64,000 nt of DNA, taken from the NCBI GenBank assembly GCA_021840255.1, contig JAKBYX010000005.1, positions 62,001 to 126,000 of the forward strand, written 5' to 3'. The notes below the pieces were generated by a model that was given only the letters and a program-made list of their open reading frames with translations, did no database searches and was not told where the DNA came from. The stretch is from Nitrospirota bacterium (GTDB lineage: Bacteria; Nitrospirota; Thermodesulfovibrionia; Thermodesulfovibrionales; JdFR-88). The position numbers and the translations under genes were made by a program. Of the stretch, positions 6,455-15,882 are shown in pieces. How positions within the stretch are numbered: the first letter of the stretch is position 1; each line of letters begins with the position of its first letter.

Positions 6455-7004
6455 GATAAAAAACTCCGGCGTTACCGCGCGTGAGATCCTGAGCGGGAGC
6501 ACCGGGGTGCTGGAGATAGAAAAGGGGCTCAAGATCATCCCCGGCGCAAACACGATAATCGCGTCGCTGGACAAGCTTGTGAACTGGGGTAGGCAATCCT
6601 CCCTCTGGCCGGTCACCTTCGGACTTGCCTGCTGCGCCATCGAGATGATGGCCACGGGCGCCTCCCATTATGATCTCGACAGGCTGGGCGTGATATTCAG
6701 GGGCTCGCCAAGGCAGGCGGACTTCGTAATCGTCGCGGGCACGGTGACAAAAAAGATGGCGCCCATAGTGCGCCGGGTGTACGACCAGATGCCTGAGCCA
6801 AGGTACGTCATCGCCATGGGAAGCTGCGCCTGTTCCGGCGGAATATTCAACACATACAGCACAGTGCAGGGGGTGGACAGCTTCCTGCCCGTGGACGTTT
6901 ACATTCCCGGCTGCCCGCCCAGGCCGGAAGCCCTGATGGAGGGCATTATCAAGCTTCAGGAAAAAATAAAGAAGGAGCAGCTGAGATGGAGCCCCTTCAG
7001 ATAG
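6420..7004 (+). CDS. nuoB: NADH-quinone oxidoreductase subunit B
   Basis: About 194 residues. ATGs at 6414, 6420 and 6435 are in frame; 6420 is chosen because GGTGGGG lies at a workable distance. NuoB carries the terminal N2 [4Fe-4S] cluster that hands electrons to quinone. The ligands are visible: the tandem Cys in [10 protein letters not shown], Cys in GSCACSGG and Cys in [10 protein letters not shown]. The 5' end overlaps nuoA and the 3' end overlaps nuoC, implying translational coupling. It sits in the peripheral arm at the membrane. Confidence 0.96.
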   Translation: MPGKKMPSNGNEIKNSGVTAREILSGSTGVLEIEKGLKIIPGANTIIASLDKLVNWGRQSSLWPVTFGLACCAIEMMATGASHYDLDRLGVIFRGSPRQADFVIVAGTVTKKMAPIVRRVYDQMPEPRYVIAMGSCACSGGIFNTYSTVQGVDSFLPVDVYIPGCPPRPEALMEGIIKLQEKIKKEQLRWSPFR

Positions 7005-7525
7005 CGGAAAAGATAAAGCAGGCCTTTCCCGGCGAAGTTGCCGAAATAACCTCCTTCAGGGACCAGGTATCCGCACACCTAAAAAAAGACAGGCTGTTCG
7101 ATATCTGCCGCATGCTGAAGGAAGACCCTGAATTGGACTTCGACTACCTTGTGGATGTCTGCGGCGTGGATTACCTGGACAAAAAGACGCCCCGTTTCGA
7201 GGCCGTCTATCACCTTTATTCCATGACCCGCAGGCACTTTATACGCCTCAGGGTCCAGGTGCCGGAGGAAGACCCCCAGGTCCGCTCGGTCGTTCCCATC
7301 TGGCAGGGGGCCAACTGGCATGAAAGGGAATGCTACGATATGCTCGGCATCCGTTTTGAAGGCCATCCGGACTTAAGAAGAGTGCTGCTGCCTGAGGACT
7401 GGGAAGGCCATCCCCTGAGGAAGGACTACCCGGTGGAGGGCTTCACGGGCGAGGAAGACTGGCATGGTTACACGGAGGTCGTGGAGTTGTCTAAGAAACT
7501 GAAGGAATTTGAATGGGGGAACTAA
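6986..7525 (+). CDS. nuoC: NADH-quinone oxidoreductase subunit C (30-kDa type)
   Basis: A 179-residue cofactor-free peripheral-arm subunit. It ends in the family signature [31 protein letters not shown] with HPLRKDYP. nuoC and nuoD are separate genes here, not fused as in E. coli. It overlaps the end of nuoB. A 75-base A/T-rich gap separates it from nuoD. Confidence 0.96.
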   Translation: MEPLQIAEKIKQAFPGEVAEITSFRDQVSAHLKKDRLFDICRMLKEDPELDFDYLVDVCGVDYLDKKTPRFEAVYHLYSMTRRHFIRLRVQVPEEDPQVRSVVPIWQGANWHERECYDMLGIRFEGHPDLRRVLLPEDWEGHPLRKDYPVEGFTGEEDWHGYTEVVELSKKLKEFEWGN

Positions 7526-7600
7526 AAGCCCTTTCCGAAAACTTTCAGAAAAGATAAAAAATAAAAAATACTGGTTTCTAATTTAATTTGGAAATTTGAA

Positions 7601-8800
7601 ATGATAGAACAAGAAGGAAAAGAGATAAAGACAAAAGAGATCGCCCTCAGCATGGGTCCGCAGCATCCCGCCACTCACGGGGTCCTGAGGCTGGTGCTGG
7701 AGCTTGACGGCGAGACCGTCGTCAAATGCACTCCCCATGTGGGCTACCTGCACAGGGGCGTAGAGAAGCTGGGAGAGAACCGGACCTATCTTTCCGCCCT
7801 GCCGCTTACGGACCGGCTGGACTATATCTCTTCCATGTCCAACAATGTTGGCTACGTCATCGCCGTCGAAAAGCTCTTTGGCATAGAGGCCCCGGAAAGG
7901 GCCAAATACATCCGCACCATCATGTGCGAAATGACAAGGATATCAAGCCATATAATCTGGTTGGGCACGCATGCCCTGGACATTGGGGCGATGACCGTTT
8001 TCCTTTACTCCTTCAGGGAGCGGGAATGGCTGCTGGACCTCTTCGAGATGACCTGCGGAGCCAGGCTCACCGCCAGCTATCCGCGCATAGGGGGGGTAAG
8101 AAACGACGTCTCCCAGCAGTTTCTGGACAGTCTTTATGAGTTCACCCAGCAATTCCCCGCCAGGCTGGACGAATACGAGACCCTCATAGACAAAAACCGC
8201 ATCTGGCTTAAAAGGACAAAGGGCATAGGCGTTATATCCGCCGCGGAGGCCGTAAACTGGGGTCTTACGGGGGCCACTCTCAGGGGTTCCGGCGTGGACT
8301 ACGACGTGAGAAAAGCCTTCCCTTATGACGTATATGACAAAGTGGAATTCGATGTGCCTCTGGGAGTCCACGGGGACGTTTACGACAGGTACCGCTGCAG
8401 GATGGAGGAGCTCCGCCAGTCAAACCGGATAATAAAACAGTGCATCGAGCAGCTGCCAACGGGGCCCATACTTTCTCCCGAGGCGGCCAAATTCGTGCTT
8501 CCTCCCAAGGAAAGCCTGTTTAAGAGCATGGAATCCCTCATCCACCATTTCGTGCTCATGACAAAGGGGCCGCTCACCGCGCCAGCGGGCGAGGTGTATT
8601 CCGCCAGTGAGGTGCCGAAGGGAGAACTGGGCTTCTATATCGTAAGCGACGGCACGGGCACACCTTACAGGATGAGGGTAAGGGCGCCTTCTTTTGTCCA
8701 CGCCTCGGTCCTCCCCAGACTGTGCGAAGGCGGGCTCATAGCGGACGTCATCGCCAATATAGGGACCATAGACATAGTGCTGGGCGAATGCGACAGGTGA
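7601..8800 (+). CDS. nuoD: NADH-quinone oxidoreductase subunit D (49-kDa type)
   Basis: A 399-residue subunit that lines the quinone-binding cavity together with NuoB. It opens with the family signature [14 protein letters not shown], whose His residue faces the quinone. It continues with [12 protein letters not shown] and ends in VLGECDR, the usual last residues. NuoD descends from the large subunit of NiFe hydrogenases; the nickel-ligand cysteines are absent, as expected. The stop codon is followed at once by a family-1 repeat (8800-8886) that fills most of the gap to nuoE. Confidence 0.97.
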   Translation: MIEQEGKEIKTKEIALSMGPQHPATHGVLRLVLELDGETVVKCTPHVGYLHRGVEKLGENRTYLSALPLTDRLDYISSMSNNVGYVIAVEKLFGIEAPERAKYIRTIMCEMTRISSHIIWLGTHALDIGAMTVFLYSFREREWLLDLFEMTCGARLTASYPRIGGVRNDVSQQFLDSLYEFTQQFPARLDEYETLIDKNRIWLKRTKGIGVISAAEAVNWGLTGATLRGSGVDYDVRKAFPYDVYDKVEFDVPLGVHGDVYDRYRCRMEELRQSNRIIKQCIEQLPTGPILSPEAAKFVLPPKESLFKSMESLIHHFVLMTKGPLTAPAGEVYSASEVPKGELGFYIVSDGTGTPYRMRVRAPSFVHASVLPRLCEGGLIADVIANIGTIDIVLGECDR

Positions 8801-8886
8801 AATGGATGCGAGTGGCTCCAGAAGGGGAAGCGAGCGAATATGACACATAAAAAAATCCTTACATTCGATGCCCGAAGGGCATAAAA
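8800..8886 (+). repeat. dispersed gene-end repeat, family 1, copy 2
   Basis: Starts one base after the nuoD stop as AATGGATGCGAG, passes through GAAGCGAGCGAAT and TCCTTACATTCGATG, and ends with the hairpin GCCCGAAGGGC followed by ATAAAA. The last 26 bases are identical to the minus-strand copy at 24275-24364. It ends only six bases before the nuoE start codon, so it separates two operon genes without an obvious terminator T-run. Confidence 0.75.
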
Positions 8887-8892
8887 TAAGCA

Positions 8893-9372
8893 ATGGAAAA
8901 CTTCCCGGCTTTCAGCCCAGGGGCACTTGCCCGCCTGGAAGAGATCAAAAAAAAGTATCCCCCCGGCAGGGCGGCGCTAATGCCCGCCTTGCATGTGGCC
9001 CAGGAAGATTTCGGGTGGCTCAAACCCGAGGCGCTGAAGGCGGTAGCGGAATACCTGGAGCTTCCGGAGATGACCGTTCGTAGCACGGCCACATTCTACT
9101 CTATGTACAGGCACAAAAAGACGGGCAGAAACGTAATCCGTCTTTGCACGAACGTCTCCTGCTTGGTGTTGGGCGCCCGCACACTTAAAGGCATCCTCGA
9201 GGGCCTGTACGGCCTTGCGCCCGGCAATACCAGCCCGGATAACCGCTTCTCCCTTGAGATCGCGGATTGCATCGGGGCCTGCGGCAGTGGTCCCGCGATG
9301 CTTGTGAACGATGACCTGCACACCGGACTGGACGCGAAAAAAGTGATAGAGGTCCTGGAGAACTACAAATAA
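8893..9372 (+). CDS. nuoE: NADH-quinone oxidoreductase subunit E (24-kDa type)
   Basis: A 159-residue thioredoxin-fold subunit carrying the N1a [2Fe-2S] cluster. The four ligands appear as CTNVSC (C-x4-C) and CIGACG (C-x3-C). Upstream helices contain ARLEEIKKKYPPGRAALMPALH, typical of the family N-terminus. With NuoF it forms the NADH dehydrogenase tip of complex I. It starts directly behind the family-1 repeat, and no strong Shine-Dalgarno sequence is visible. Confidence 0.96.
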   Translation: MENFPAFSPGALARLEEIKKKYPPGRAALMPALHVAQEDFGWLKPEALKAVAEYLELPEMTVRSTATFYSMYRHKKTGRNVIRLCTNVSCLVLGARTLKGILEGLYGLAPGNTSPDNRFSLEIADCIGACGSGPAMLVNDDLHTGLDAKKVIEVLENYK

Positions 9373-9380
9373 GCAGCCCA

Positions 9381-10658
9381 ATGACCAGATACCTTCTGGA
9401 CGTCGAAAATCCGAACCTGGACGGATACGAAAAGGCGGGCGGTTATCAGGGGCTTGCCAGGGCCCTCTCGATGGAGCCGGCCCTGATCATTGAGGAAGTA
9501 AAAAAGTCCGGCCTGCGGGGCAGGGGCGGCGCCGGTTTCCCAACCGGGATGAAATGGACGTTCGCGGCCGGAGACCCTAAATTCCCCAAATACATAATCT
9601 GCAATGCCGATGAAGGAGAGCCAGGCACGTTCAAAGACAAGGCGATCCTTGAGAAAAACCCGCACATACTAATAGAAGGCATGGCCGTAGCGGCACGCGC
9701 ACTGAAGGCGGAGCTGGGATATATCTATTTAAGGGGGGAATACCCAAAGGGAAAAGATATCCTGCAGGCCGCGCTCAAAGAGGCCCGCGGCAAGGGCTAT
9801 CTTGGGGAAAACATAATGGGCAGCGGGATGAGATTTGATATCCATGTGCACCTTGGCGCCGGTGCCTACATATGCGGAGAGGAAACTGCCCTCATAAACT
9901 CCCTTGAAGGCAAAAGAGGACAGCCCCGTCTGAAGCCGCCTTTCCCGGTCAACTCAGGGCTATGGGGCAGGCCCACGATGGTCAATAACGTGGAGACCCT
10001 GGCAAACCTCCCTTTCATCATGAGGGCCGGGGCCGCGCAGTACGTCAAAATAGGGGACCCCGGATGTCCCGGCAACAAGCTTTTCCCGGTAAGCGGACAC
10101 GTGGAAAAACCGGGCCTTTATGAGCTTCCCATGGGCACAACGCTCAGGGAAATAATCTACGGGCAGGCCGGGGGGATCAAAAACGGCAAGAGGCTGAAGG
10201 CCGTCATACCTGGGGGGATCTCCGCGCCCGTCCTGCCTCCGGACGCGATAGACTGCCCCATGGACTTCGTCTCTGTCCAGAAACAGGGGAGCATGCTTGG
10301 CTCGGGTGGCGTAATGGTGTTCGATAATGATACATGCATTGTACGGGTAGCGCACAGGGCCCTTGAATTTTTCGAGCGTGAATCCTGCGGCAAATGCACG
10401 CCGTGCCGTGAGGGCACCAGCTGGCTCAGGGCCATACTCGAACGGATAGAGACAAGGCAGGGCCGCGAGGGAGACCTGCAGCTGCTTGAAGACGTCTCCA
10501 GGAATATCGCTGGGAACACCTTCTGCCCCCTTGGCGACGGAGCGGCCTCGGCGGTCCTGGGTTTCCTCAGGCATTTCCGTGAAGAGTTCGAGGAACATAT
10601 CAAAAACGGCTGCCCGTTTGGCCCGGATGATCATACGCGGACCGTCATAGCCAGGTGA
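9381..10658 (+). CDS. nuoF: NADH-quinone oxidoreductase subunit F (51-kDa, NADH/FMN binding)
   Basis: A 425-residue flavoprotein that oxidises NADH. Visible signatures are GLRGRGGAGFPTGMKW (nucleotide/FMN-binding glycines), NADEGEPGTFKD, GAGAYICGEETALINSLEG and the [4Fe-4S] N3 ligands in ESCGKCTPCREG plus the later Cys in NTFCPLGD. It starts eight bases after nuoE and ends four bases before nuoG. The length is standard for the family. Confidence 0.97.
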   Translation: MTRYLLDVENPNLDGYEKAGGYQGLARALSMEPALIIEEVKKSGLRGRGGAGFPTGMKWTFAAGDPKFPKYIICNADEGEPGTFKDKAILEKNPHILIEGMAVAARALKAELGYIYLRGEYPKGKDILQAALKEARGKGYLGENIMGSGMRFDIHVHLGAGAYICGEETALINSLEGKRGQPRLKPPFPVNSGLWGRPTMVNNVETLANLPFIMRAGAAQYVKIGDPGCPGNKLFPVSGHVEKPGLYELPMGTTLREIIYGQAGGIKNGKRLKAVIPGGISAPVLPPDAIDCPMDFVSVQKQGSMLGSGGVMVFDNDTCIVRVAHRALEFFERESCGKCTPCREGTSWLRAILERIETRQGREGDLQLLEDVSRNIAGNTFCPLGDGAASAVLGFLRHFREEFEEHIKNGCPFGPDDHTRTVIAR

Positions 10659-10662
10659 GACC

Positions 10663-13305
10663 ATGATCTCAATTACCATAAACGGCAGGAAGATAGAGCT
10701 TGAAGGGCCCGTCACCATCCTTGAGGCCGCAAGAAAGAACGGCATAGAAATTCCCACCCTGTGCAGCCATCCGGCATTGGAGCTGTGGGGCGGGTGCCGG
10801 ATGTGCCTTGTGGAGATAGAAAAGATGCCCAGGCTCCAGACCTCCTGCACCGTGACCGCAGCCGATGGTATGACCGTGTACACCGAAACTCCAAGGGTGG
10901 TTGCGGCAAGAAAGGCCATGCTTGAGTTCCTGCTCATCAACCACCCTCTCCAGTGCCCCACCTGCGACAAGGCCGGGGAGTGCGCGCTCCAGGACCTGAC
11001 GGTAAGATACGGCGCGGTCGCGGGGCGGTTCGAGGAAGGCAAAAGGACGTTCCCCGAAAACGTGGACGACCCCATCATAGTCAGGAACATGGAGAGGTGC
11101 ATCATGTGCACCCGCTGCGTGCGCATGTGCGACTCTGTCCAGGGGGCCTCCGCAATAGGGGTTGTGGGAAGGGGGGCCAGATCGCACGTAGAGCCCTTTT
11201 CAGGGGGCAGATACAACTGCGAATACTGCGGAAACTGCCTGAACGTATGTCCGGTCGGGGCGATCATGTCCAGGCTCCACAGGTACACATACAGGCCTTG
11301 GCAGATGGACAAAGCCGTGAAGACGGTGTGCTCCTTCTGCGGAGTGGGCTGCACGATGCTCCTTGAGGTAAGGGGGGACGCCATACAAAAAGTTTCCCCG
11401 GCATTCGGCAAGGGAGTGAACAACGGGCTTCTGTGCGGCCGGGGAATGTTCGGTTATGGGTATGTTGGAAGCCCGGAGAGGCTTAAAACGCCTCTGGTAA
11501 GAAAAAACGGCAAGCTGGAGCCCGCAAGCTGGGATGAGACGCTGGCCTTTGCCGCCAGCAGACTCCTGGAGATAAAAAACCGGCACGGCGGCCGGGCGAT
11601 AGGCGGCATGGCCGGCAGCAGGTGCACCAATGAGGACAACTACGTATTCCAAAAGTTTTTACGTGCGGGCTTCGGTTCGAACAATATAGATTCCGTAGCA
11701 AGGCTTGGCCTTTTGCACGCCCAGGGCCTCCTTGAAGGCCTTTTCGGGCAGGGCGCAGCCGCAAATGTCATAACAGGCATTGCAGGTTCGGACGCCGTGC
11801 TGACCGTGGCCTGCGACCCCGCGCAGACAAACCCGGTCATGGGCCTGCAGGTCAGGGCGGCGGCAAAGGCGGGCAGAAAAGTGGTAACCATAGGCCATGC
11901 GCGGGGGCTTAGACGCCACAGGACGCACTCACTTCCCACAGTCTTCGGAGCCGAAGGCGTTGCGCTGGCCGGGCTTTTAAAAGAACTCCTGAGGATGAAA
12001 AAAGATTCCCTACCCGGGGAAAACCTTGAGCTGGAGGCCGCCATAAAGGAGTTCAAGCTGCCTGAGCCGGAAGAGACAGAGAGACTGACCGGCGTGCCCC
12101 GGGCCGCGATATCCGATGCCGCGGCAGCCCTGAAGGACGTATCCACTTCCAGCATAATCGCCGGGCGCGAGCTTGCGGCCAGCATGGACGCAAGGCGGAA
12201 TTTCATGCTGCTTGCCGCGATCGGTTATATCATCAATGCGAGATTTTTCCTCATTTCCGAGCGCCCCAATGAACAGGGACTTATAGATATGGGCTGCGCC
12301 CCGGACCTCCTGCCCGGAGGCAGGCCGGTCTCGCTTCATACCTTCAGGGAAAGCTACGAGCGGGAATGGGGTGTGAAACTGAACCCGGAGCCGGGGCTCA
12401 CGCTGATGGAGATGTTCGAGCAGGCAGGCGATGCCGTCAGGGCCATGTACATAATGGGTGAAAACCCTGCTTTTAACCTGCCAGGCGGAAAGAAGATAAT
12501 GGAGGCGCTTGAAAAACTGGACTTTCTCGTTGTTCAGGACATCTTCATGACCGAGACCGCCTCTCTGGCCGATGTCGTATTGCCCTCAAAAGCATGGCCG
12601 GAGAAGGAAGGCACCTATACGAACCTGGAAAAAAGGATACAGAAACTGGACAGGGCCCTTGAAAAAAACGGGGAGACAGCAAAGGAGGACTGGAAGATAC
12701 TGGCCGGGATTGGCAAACATGCAGGGCTCAATAATATGCCTTATGCCGCCTCTTCAGATATAATAGATGAGCTTGCCAGGGTCTCTCCTCTTCACGCGGG
12801 GCTGAGGCTTAAGGACCTGGAGCAAGAGGGCATGATGTGGCCCTATAAAGGCAAGCCGCTGGGCATGGGAGGCCATGTGCCGCTATTGCCGCCCATGAGG
12901 ACCATGGCAAAGGCCATGACGACGGATGCACAGATGCCGGGGCCGGGACCGGCCGTTGAAATAACGGGGGTGGTCCTGGAAATAGAAAAACCCCTTTTCC
13001 ATTCGGGCACTCTGAGCAGGCACTCGGGCGCGCTTCTGGACATTGTGGGCGGGCCGGAGGCCAAGATGAGCCCGGAGACCGGCAAAAAACTGGGTATCAC
13101 GGAAGGCGGCAAAGTGAAGATTTCAACGGCCAATGGAGAGATGGTGCTTAAGGCAAAGATAGAAAAAGGGCTGCCTGCGGGCGTCGTGTTCGCGGGAAAC
13201 AACTTCCGGGAGGCAGGGGCCCTTGGGCTTTTCGGCTACGAACTGGAGCCTGAATCCAAAACGCCCGTGCCCATGGTCAAGGACCTTGAGATCACCCCAC
13301 TTTGA
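10663..13305 (+). CDS. nuoG: NADH-quinone oxidoreductase subunit G (FeS, formate-dehydrogenase-like)
   Basis: An 880-residue subunit. In order: an N-terminal [2Fe-2S] domain (CSHPALELWGGCRMC and a later Cys), the His-ligated [4Fe-4S] motif HPLQCPTCDKAGEC, a ferredoxin-like pair (CIMCTRCVRMC and CEYCGNCLNVC), then a molybdopterin-oxidoreductase-like domain. That domain opens with CSFCGVGC and LLCGRG, the ligand set of the off-pathway N7 cluster. The C-terminal ~120 residues resemble the dinucleotide-binding domain of formate dehydrogenases. NuoG wires electrons from NuoEF to NuoI. Presence of the N7 motif and the full C-terminal domain is a lineage trait also found in E. coli and Thermus. The gene is followed by a 92-base gap. 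Confidence 0.95.
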   Translation: MISITINGRKIELEGPVTILEAARKNGIEIPTLCSHPALELWGGCRMCLVEIEKMPRLQTSCTVTAADGMTVYTETPRVVAARKAMLEFLLINHPLQCPTCDKAGECALQDLTVRYGAVAGRFEEGKRTFPENVDDPIIVRNMERCIMCTRCVRMCDSVQGASAIGVVGRGARSHVEPFSGGRYNCEYCGNCLNVCPVGAIMSRLHRYTYRPWQMDKAVKTVCSFCGVGCTMLLEVRGDAIQKVSPAFGKGVNNGLLCGRGMFGYGYVGSPERLKTPLVRKNGKLEPASWDETLAFAASRLLEIKNRHGGRAIGGMAGSRCTNEDNYVFQKFLRAGFGSNNIDSVARLGLLHAQGLLEGLFGQGAAANVITGIAGSDAVLTVACDPAQTNPVMGLQVRAAAKAGRKVVTIGHARGLRRHRTHSLPTVFGAEGVALAGLLKELLRMKKDSLPGENLELEAAIKEFKLPEPEETERLTGVPRAAISDAAAALKDVSTSSIIAGRELAASMDARRNFMLLAAIGYIINARFFLISERPNEQGLIDMGCAPDLLPGGRPVSLHTFRESYEREWGVKLNPEPGLTLMEMFEQAGDAVRAMYIMGENPAFNLPGGKKIMEALEKLDFLVVQDIFMTETASLADVVLPSKAWPEKEGTYTNLEKRIQKLDRALEKNGETAKEDWKILAGIGKHAGLNNMPYAASSDIIDELARVSPLHAGLRLKDLEQEGMMWPYKGKPLGMGGHVPLLPPMRTMAKAMTTDAQMPGPGPAVEITGVVLEIEKPLFHSGTLSRHSGALLDIVGGPEAKMSPETGKKLGITEGGKVKISTANGEMVLKAKIEKGLPAGVVFAGNNFREAGALGLFGYELEPESKTPVPMVKDLEITPL

Positions 13306-13397
13306 TTCTTTTAATGAGAGATTTTTACTTTTTCACACAAAAAAATCTCCTGGGTCAGAGAGTTTTAATATGATTAAAGCGGAGAAATTTTTATAGC

Positions 13398-14414
13398 ATG
13401 GACCTATACAACATAGTTTTCAGGCCGGAGACATACAGTCCTCTTGTGCAGGTGATCATAATCCTGGCAAAGGCCCTGGTCGTGGTGGGCGTCCTTATGC
13501 TGCATGTTACATACGCCACTTATTTCGAGAGGAAAAGCATAGGGCACATGCAGGTAAGGCTGGGCCCCATGAGGGTTGGGCCGCACGGGCTGCTGCAGCC
13601 TATCGCCGATTTCATAAAACTTTTTTTCAAGGAAGACATCATACCGGCTGCCGCCGATAAACCCATATTCTTCATCGCCCCCGCCATATCCATATTCGCC
13701 GGCATGACGGCGATCTCCGTGATCCCGTTTTTCAGCGGCTTTGTGGTGGCCAACATAAACATCGGGCTTCTGTTCATATTCGCAATGTCCTCGTTGAACG
13801 CATACGGCGTGGTGCTTGCGGGCTGGGCCTCCAATTCCAAGTATTCGTTTCTTGGCGGGCTCCGGTCCTCGGCCCAGGTGATAAGCTATGAAATAGCCAT
13901 GGGCCTTTCGCTTGTCGGAGTGATGATGATGGCGGGCTCCCTGAACCTTTCTGAGATCGTGCAGGCCCAGCAGAGGTTCCCCGGCGGCTTCTTCTGGCCC
14001 CAGGCCCTGGGTTTCTTCGTCTTCCTGGTGGCCGCCTTCGCGGAGACCAACCGCACGCCTTTTGACCTGCCGGAGGCTGAAAGCGAGCTTGTCGCCGGTT
14101 ATTTCACGGAATACAGCGGGATGCGCTTTGCCCTGTTCTACGTGGCGGAGTACATCGGGATGATCGTCATGTCGCTGGTGGGCATAACCTGCTTCCTGGG
14201 GGGCTGGAACGGTCCTTTCGCCATACCTTACATTCCGTTTGCCTGGCTTTTTATAAAACTATACGTGTTCATATTCCTTTTTTACTGGGTACGGGCCACG
14301 GTGCCCCGCTACAGGTATGACCAGCTGATGGCGCTGGGCTGGAAACTGCTGATACCCCTTGCCCTTCTGAACATAATCGGCACGGGGCTTGTAAAAATAC
14401 TGTTCAGAGGATAA
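13398..14414 (+). CDS. nuoH: NADH-quinone oxidoreductase subunit H
   Basis: A 338-residue membrane subunit with about eight helices that forms the entrance of the quinone channel and couples redox chemistry to the proton pumps. Signatures: YFERKSIGHMQVRLGPMRVGP near the N-terminus and AAFAETNRTPFDLPEAESELVAGYFTEYSG, which carries the conserved acidic loop. Start ATG at 13398; no clear Shine-Dalgarno sequence. Confidence 0.97.
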   Translation: MDLYNIVFRPETYSPLVQVIIILAKALVVVGVLMLHVTYATYFERKSIGHMQVRLGPMRVGPHGLLQPIADFIKLFFKEDIIPAAADKPIFFIAPAISIFAGMTAISVIPFFSGFVVANINIGLLFIFAMSSLNAYGVVLAGWASNSKYSFLGGLRSSAQVISYEIAMGLSLVGVMMMAGSLNLSEIVQAQQRFPGGFFWPQALGFFVFLVAAFAETNRTPFDLPEAESELVAGYFTEYSGMRFALFYVAEYIGMIVMSLVGITCFLGGWNGPFAIPYIPFAWLFIKLYVFIFLFYWVRATVPRYRYDQLMALGWKLLIPLALLNIIGTGLVKILFRG

Positions 14415-14427
14415 TTTTGGCCGCAAG

Positions 14428-15060
14428 ATGAAAGATAAAAACAAGAACAACAAAAACAATAAAAAACTTAAAAAGATAATAGATACCATATTCCTGACGG
14501 AGATAATGAAGGGGATGGCCCTCACACTGAGGTCCTTTTTCTCTCCGGCGGTGACCAGGCAGTACCCTGAGGAAAAAAGGCAGCCGTTCCCTGGCTTCAG
14601 GGGGCAGCACGCCTTCGTGCGGGACGAGGCCACCGGGAAGGAGAAGTGCATAGCCTGCGGCCTGTGCGGCGCGGTATGTCCCTCCAAGTGCATCTACATC
14701 TACACGAAGGAAGACCCCGAGACCAGGAAAAAGGTCATCGACCGCTATGAGATAGAGCTTCTGAGATGCGTTTACTGCGGTTTCTGCGTAGAGGCCTGCC
14801 CCGTGGGGGCTGTGGTGCTTACGGAAAATTACGAGTATTCGGACTATTCGAGGGATGCCCTTTACATGACAAAGGAAAGACTTCTGGATAACTGGGACAG
14901 GCTCATGGCCGGAGAGAAGGGCCGGGAGTATTTCAAGAGGTTCTGGACCCCCACGAAGGACAGCTTCAGGGCCTACCCCGGCCAGCCGGTCTTCAAAATG
15001 AAAAAACCCTCAGATAAGGACACATCTGAAAATAAAACCGCCAAGGAGGAGGGCAAATGA
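14428..15060 (+). CDS. nuoI: NADH-quinone oxidoreductase subunit I (8Fe ferredoxin type)
   Basis: A 210-residue subunit with two [4Fe-4S] clusters (N6a, N6b): CIACGLCGAVCPSKC and CVYCGFCVEACPVG. These pass electrons from NuoG towards NuoB. The normal family start corresponds to about residue 22 (FLTEIMKGMALTLRSFF). Before it lies an unusual Lys/Asn stretch (MKDKNKNNKNNKKLKK) encoded by an A-rich tract. The true start may be 14428 or the ATG at 14506, which has ACGGAG before it. The last codons overlap nuoJ by four bases. Confidence 0.95.
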   Translation: MKDKNKNNKNNKKLKKIIDTIFLTEIMKGMALTLRSFFSPAVTRQYPEEKRQPFPGFRGQHAFVRDEATGKEKCIACGLCGAVCPSKCIYIYTKEDPETRKKVIDRYEIELLRCVYCGFCVEACPVGAVVLTENYEYSDYSRDALYMTKERLLDNWDRLMAGEKGREYFKRFWTPTKDSFRAYPGQPVFKMKKPSDKDTSENKTAKEEGK

Positions 15061-15563
15061 ACCCCTACCTGTTCGGGTATCTGGGCGCTGCCATCCTTCT
15101 GCTTTCCGGGCTGTCGCTCACAAGAAAAAACCCTGTCCATGCGGTCCTGTACATGATAGTCATGTTCTTCCACCTGGCGGTGCTGTACCTTGGGCTGGGG
15201 GCGGAGTTCCTGGCAGCGGTGCAGATAATCGTATACGCGGGGGCCATCCTGGTGCTCTTCCTTTTCGTCATCATGGTCCTGAACATCAAGGAGGAGATGG
15301 AGGGCGAGCGCTTCAGCGTGGGCTGGCCATTCGGGATCTCCATAGCCGCGGGCCTCTTTCTTCTCGTGGTCCTTATAACGGGCAATATCGTCCCAGGACG
15401 GCAGGGCGCATACACCCCGGGGGTCATCGCGGCGCAGACAAACACAAAACTGGTGGGCACGCTACTTTACACACAATACATATTGCCCTTTGAGATAGCT
15501 TCCCTGATATTGCTTGTGGCCGTGGTAGGGGCGATCGTGCTTGCCAAGAAAAAACTAAGGTGA
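15057..15563 (+). CDS. nuoJ: NADH-quinone oxidoreductase subunit J
   Basis: A 168-residue membrane subunit with five hydrophobic helices, including the segment LAAVQIIVYAGAILVLFLFVIMVLN that contains the family pi-bulge region implicated in gating between quinone site and pumps. The ATG overlaps the nuoI stop (ATGA), indicating coupled translation. The C-terminal helix (LILLVAVVGAIVLAKKK) is typical. Confidence 0.96.
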   Translation: MNPYLFGYLGAAILLLSGLSLTRKNPVHAVLYMIVMFFHLAVLYLGLGAEFLAAVQIIVYAGAILVLFLFVIMVLNIKEEMEGERFSVGWPFGISIAAGLFLLVVLITGNIVPGRQGAYTPGVIAAQTNTKLVGTLLYTQYILPFEIASLILLVAVVGAIVLAKKKLR

Positions 15564-15579
15564 GGTAAAAAACAAAAAA

Positions 15580-15882
15580 ATGGTCCCGCTTCAATGGTAC
15601 ATATGGCTTAGCGTGGCCCTTTTCACAACAGGGGTGTTCGGGTTCCTCACTAGAAGGAGCATCATAATGATGTTCCTTTCGATAGAGGTGATGCTGAATG
15701 CCGTGAACCTCTCCCTGGTCTCGTTCGCCCATTTCCTGAACGGCCTCAGGGGGCAGGTCCTGGCCCTTTTTGTGATCGCGGTAGCGGCCTCGGAGGCGGC
15801 GATAGGGCTTGCCATACTCATCGCCCTCTTCAGGAACAGGGCAACCGCGCAGATAGAAGAGGTAACGGAGATGAAGGGATGA
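15580..15882 (+). CDS. nuoK: NADH-quinone oxidoreductase subunit K
   Basis: A 100-residue subunit with three membrane helices. The family signatures RRSIIMMFLSIEVMLNAVNL and AASEAAIGLAI carry the two conserved glutamates of the E-channel. It overlaps nuoL by four bases. Confidence 0.97.
   Translation: MVPLQWYIWLSVALFTTGVFGFLTRRSIIMMFLSIEVMLNAVNLSLVSFAHFLNGLRGQVLALFVIAVAASEAAIGLAILIALFRNRATAQIEEVTEMKG

Noticed and set aside
9960-11423. 487-residue minus-strand frame opposite nuoF and nuoG
   Set aside because: Spans two unmistakable genes on the other strand; no family signature.
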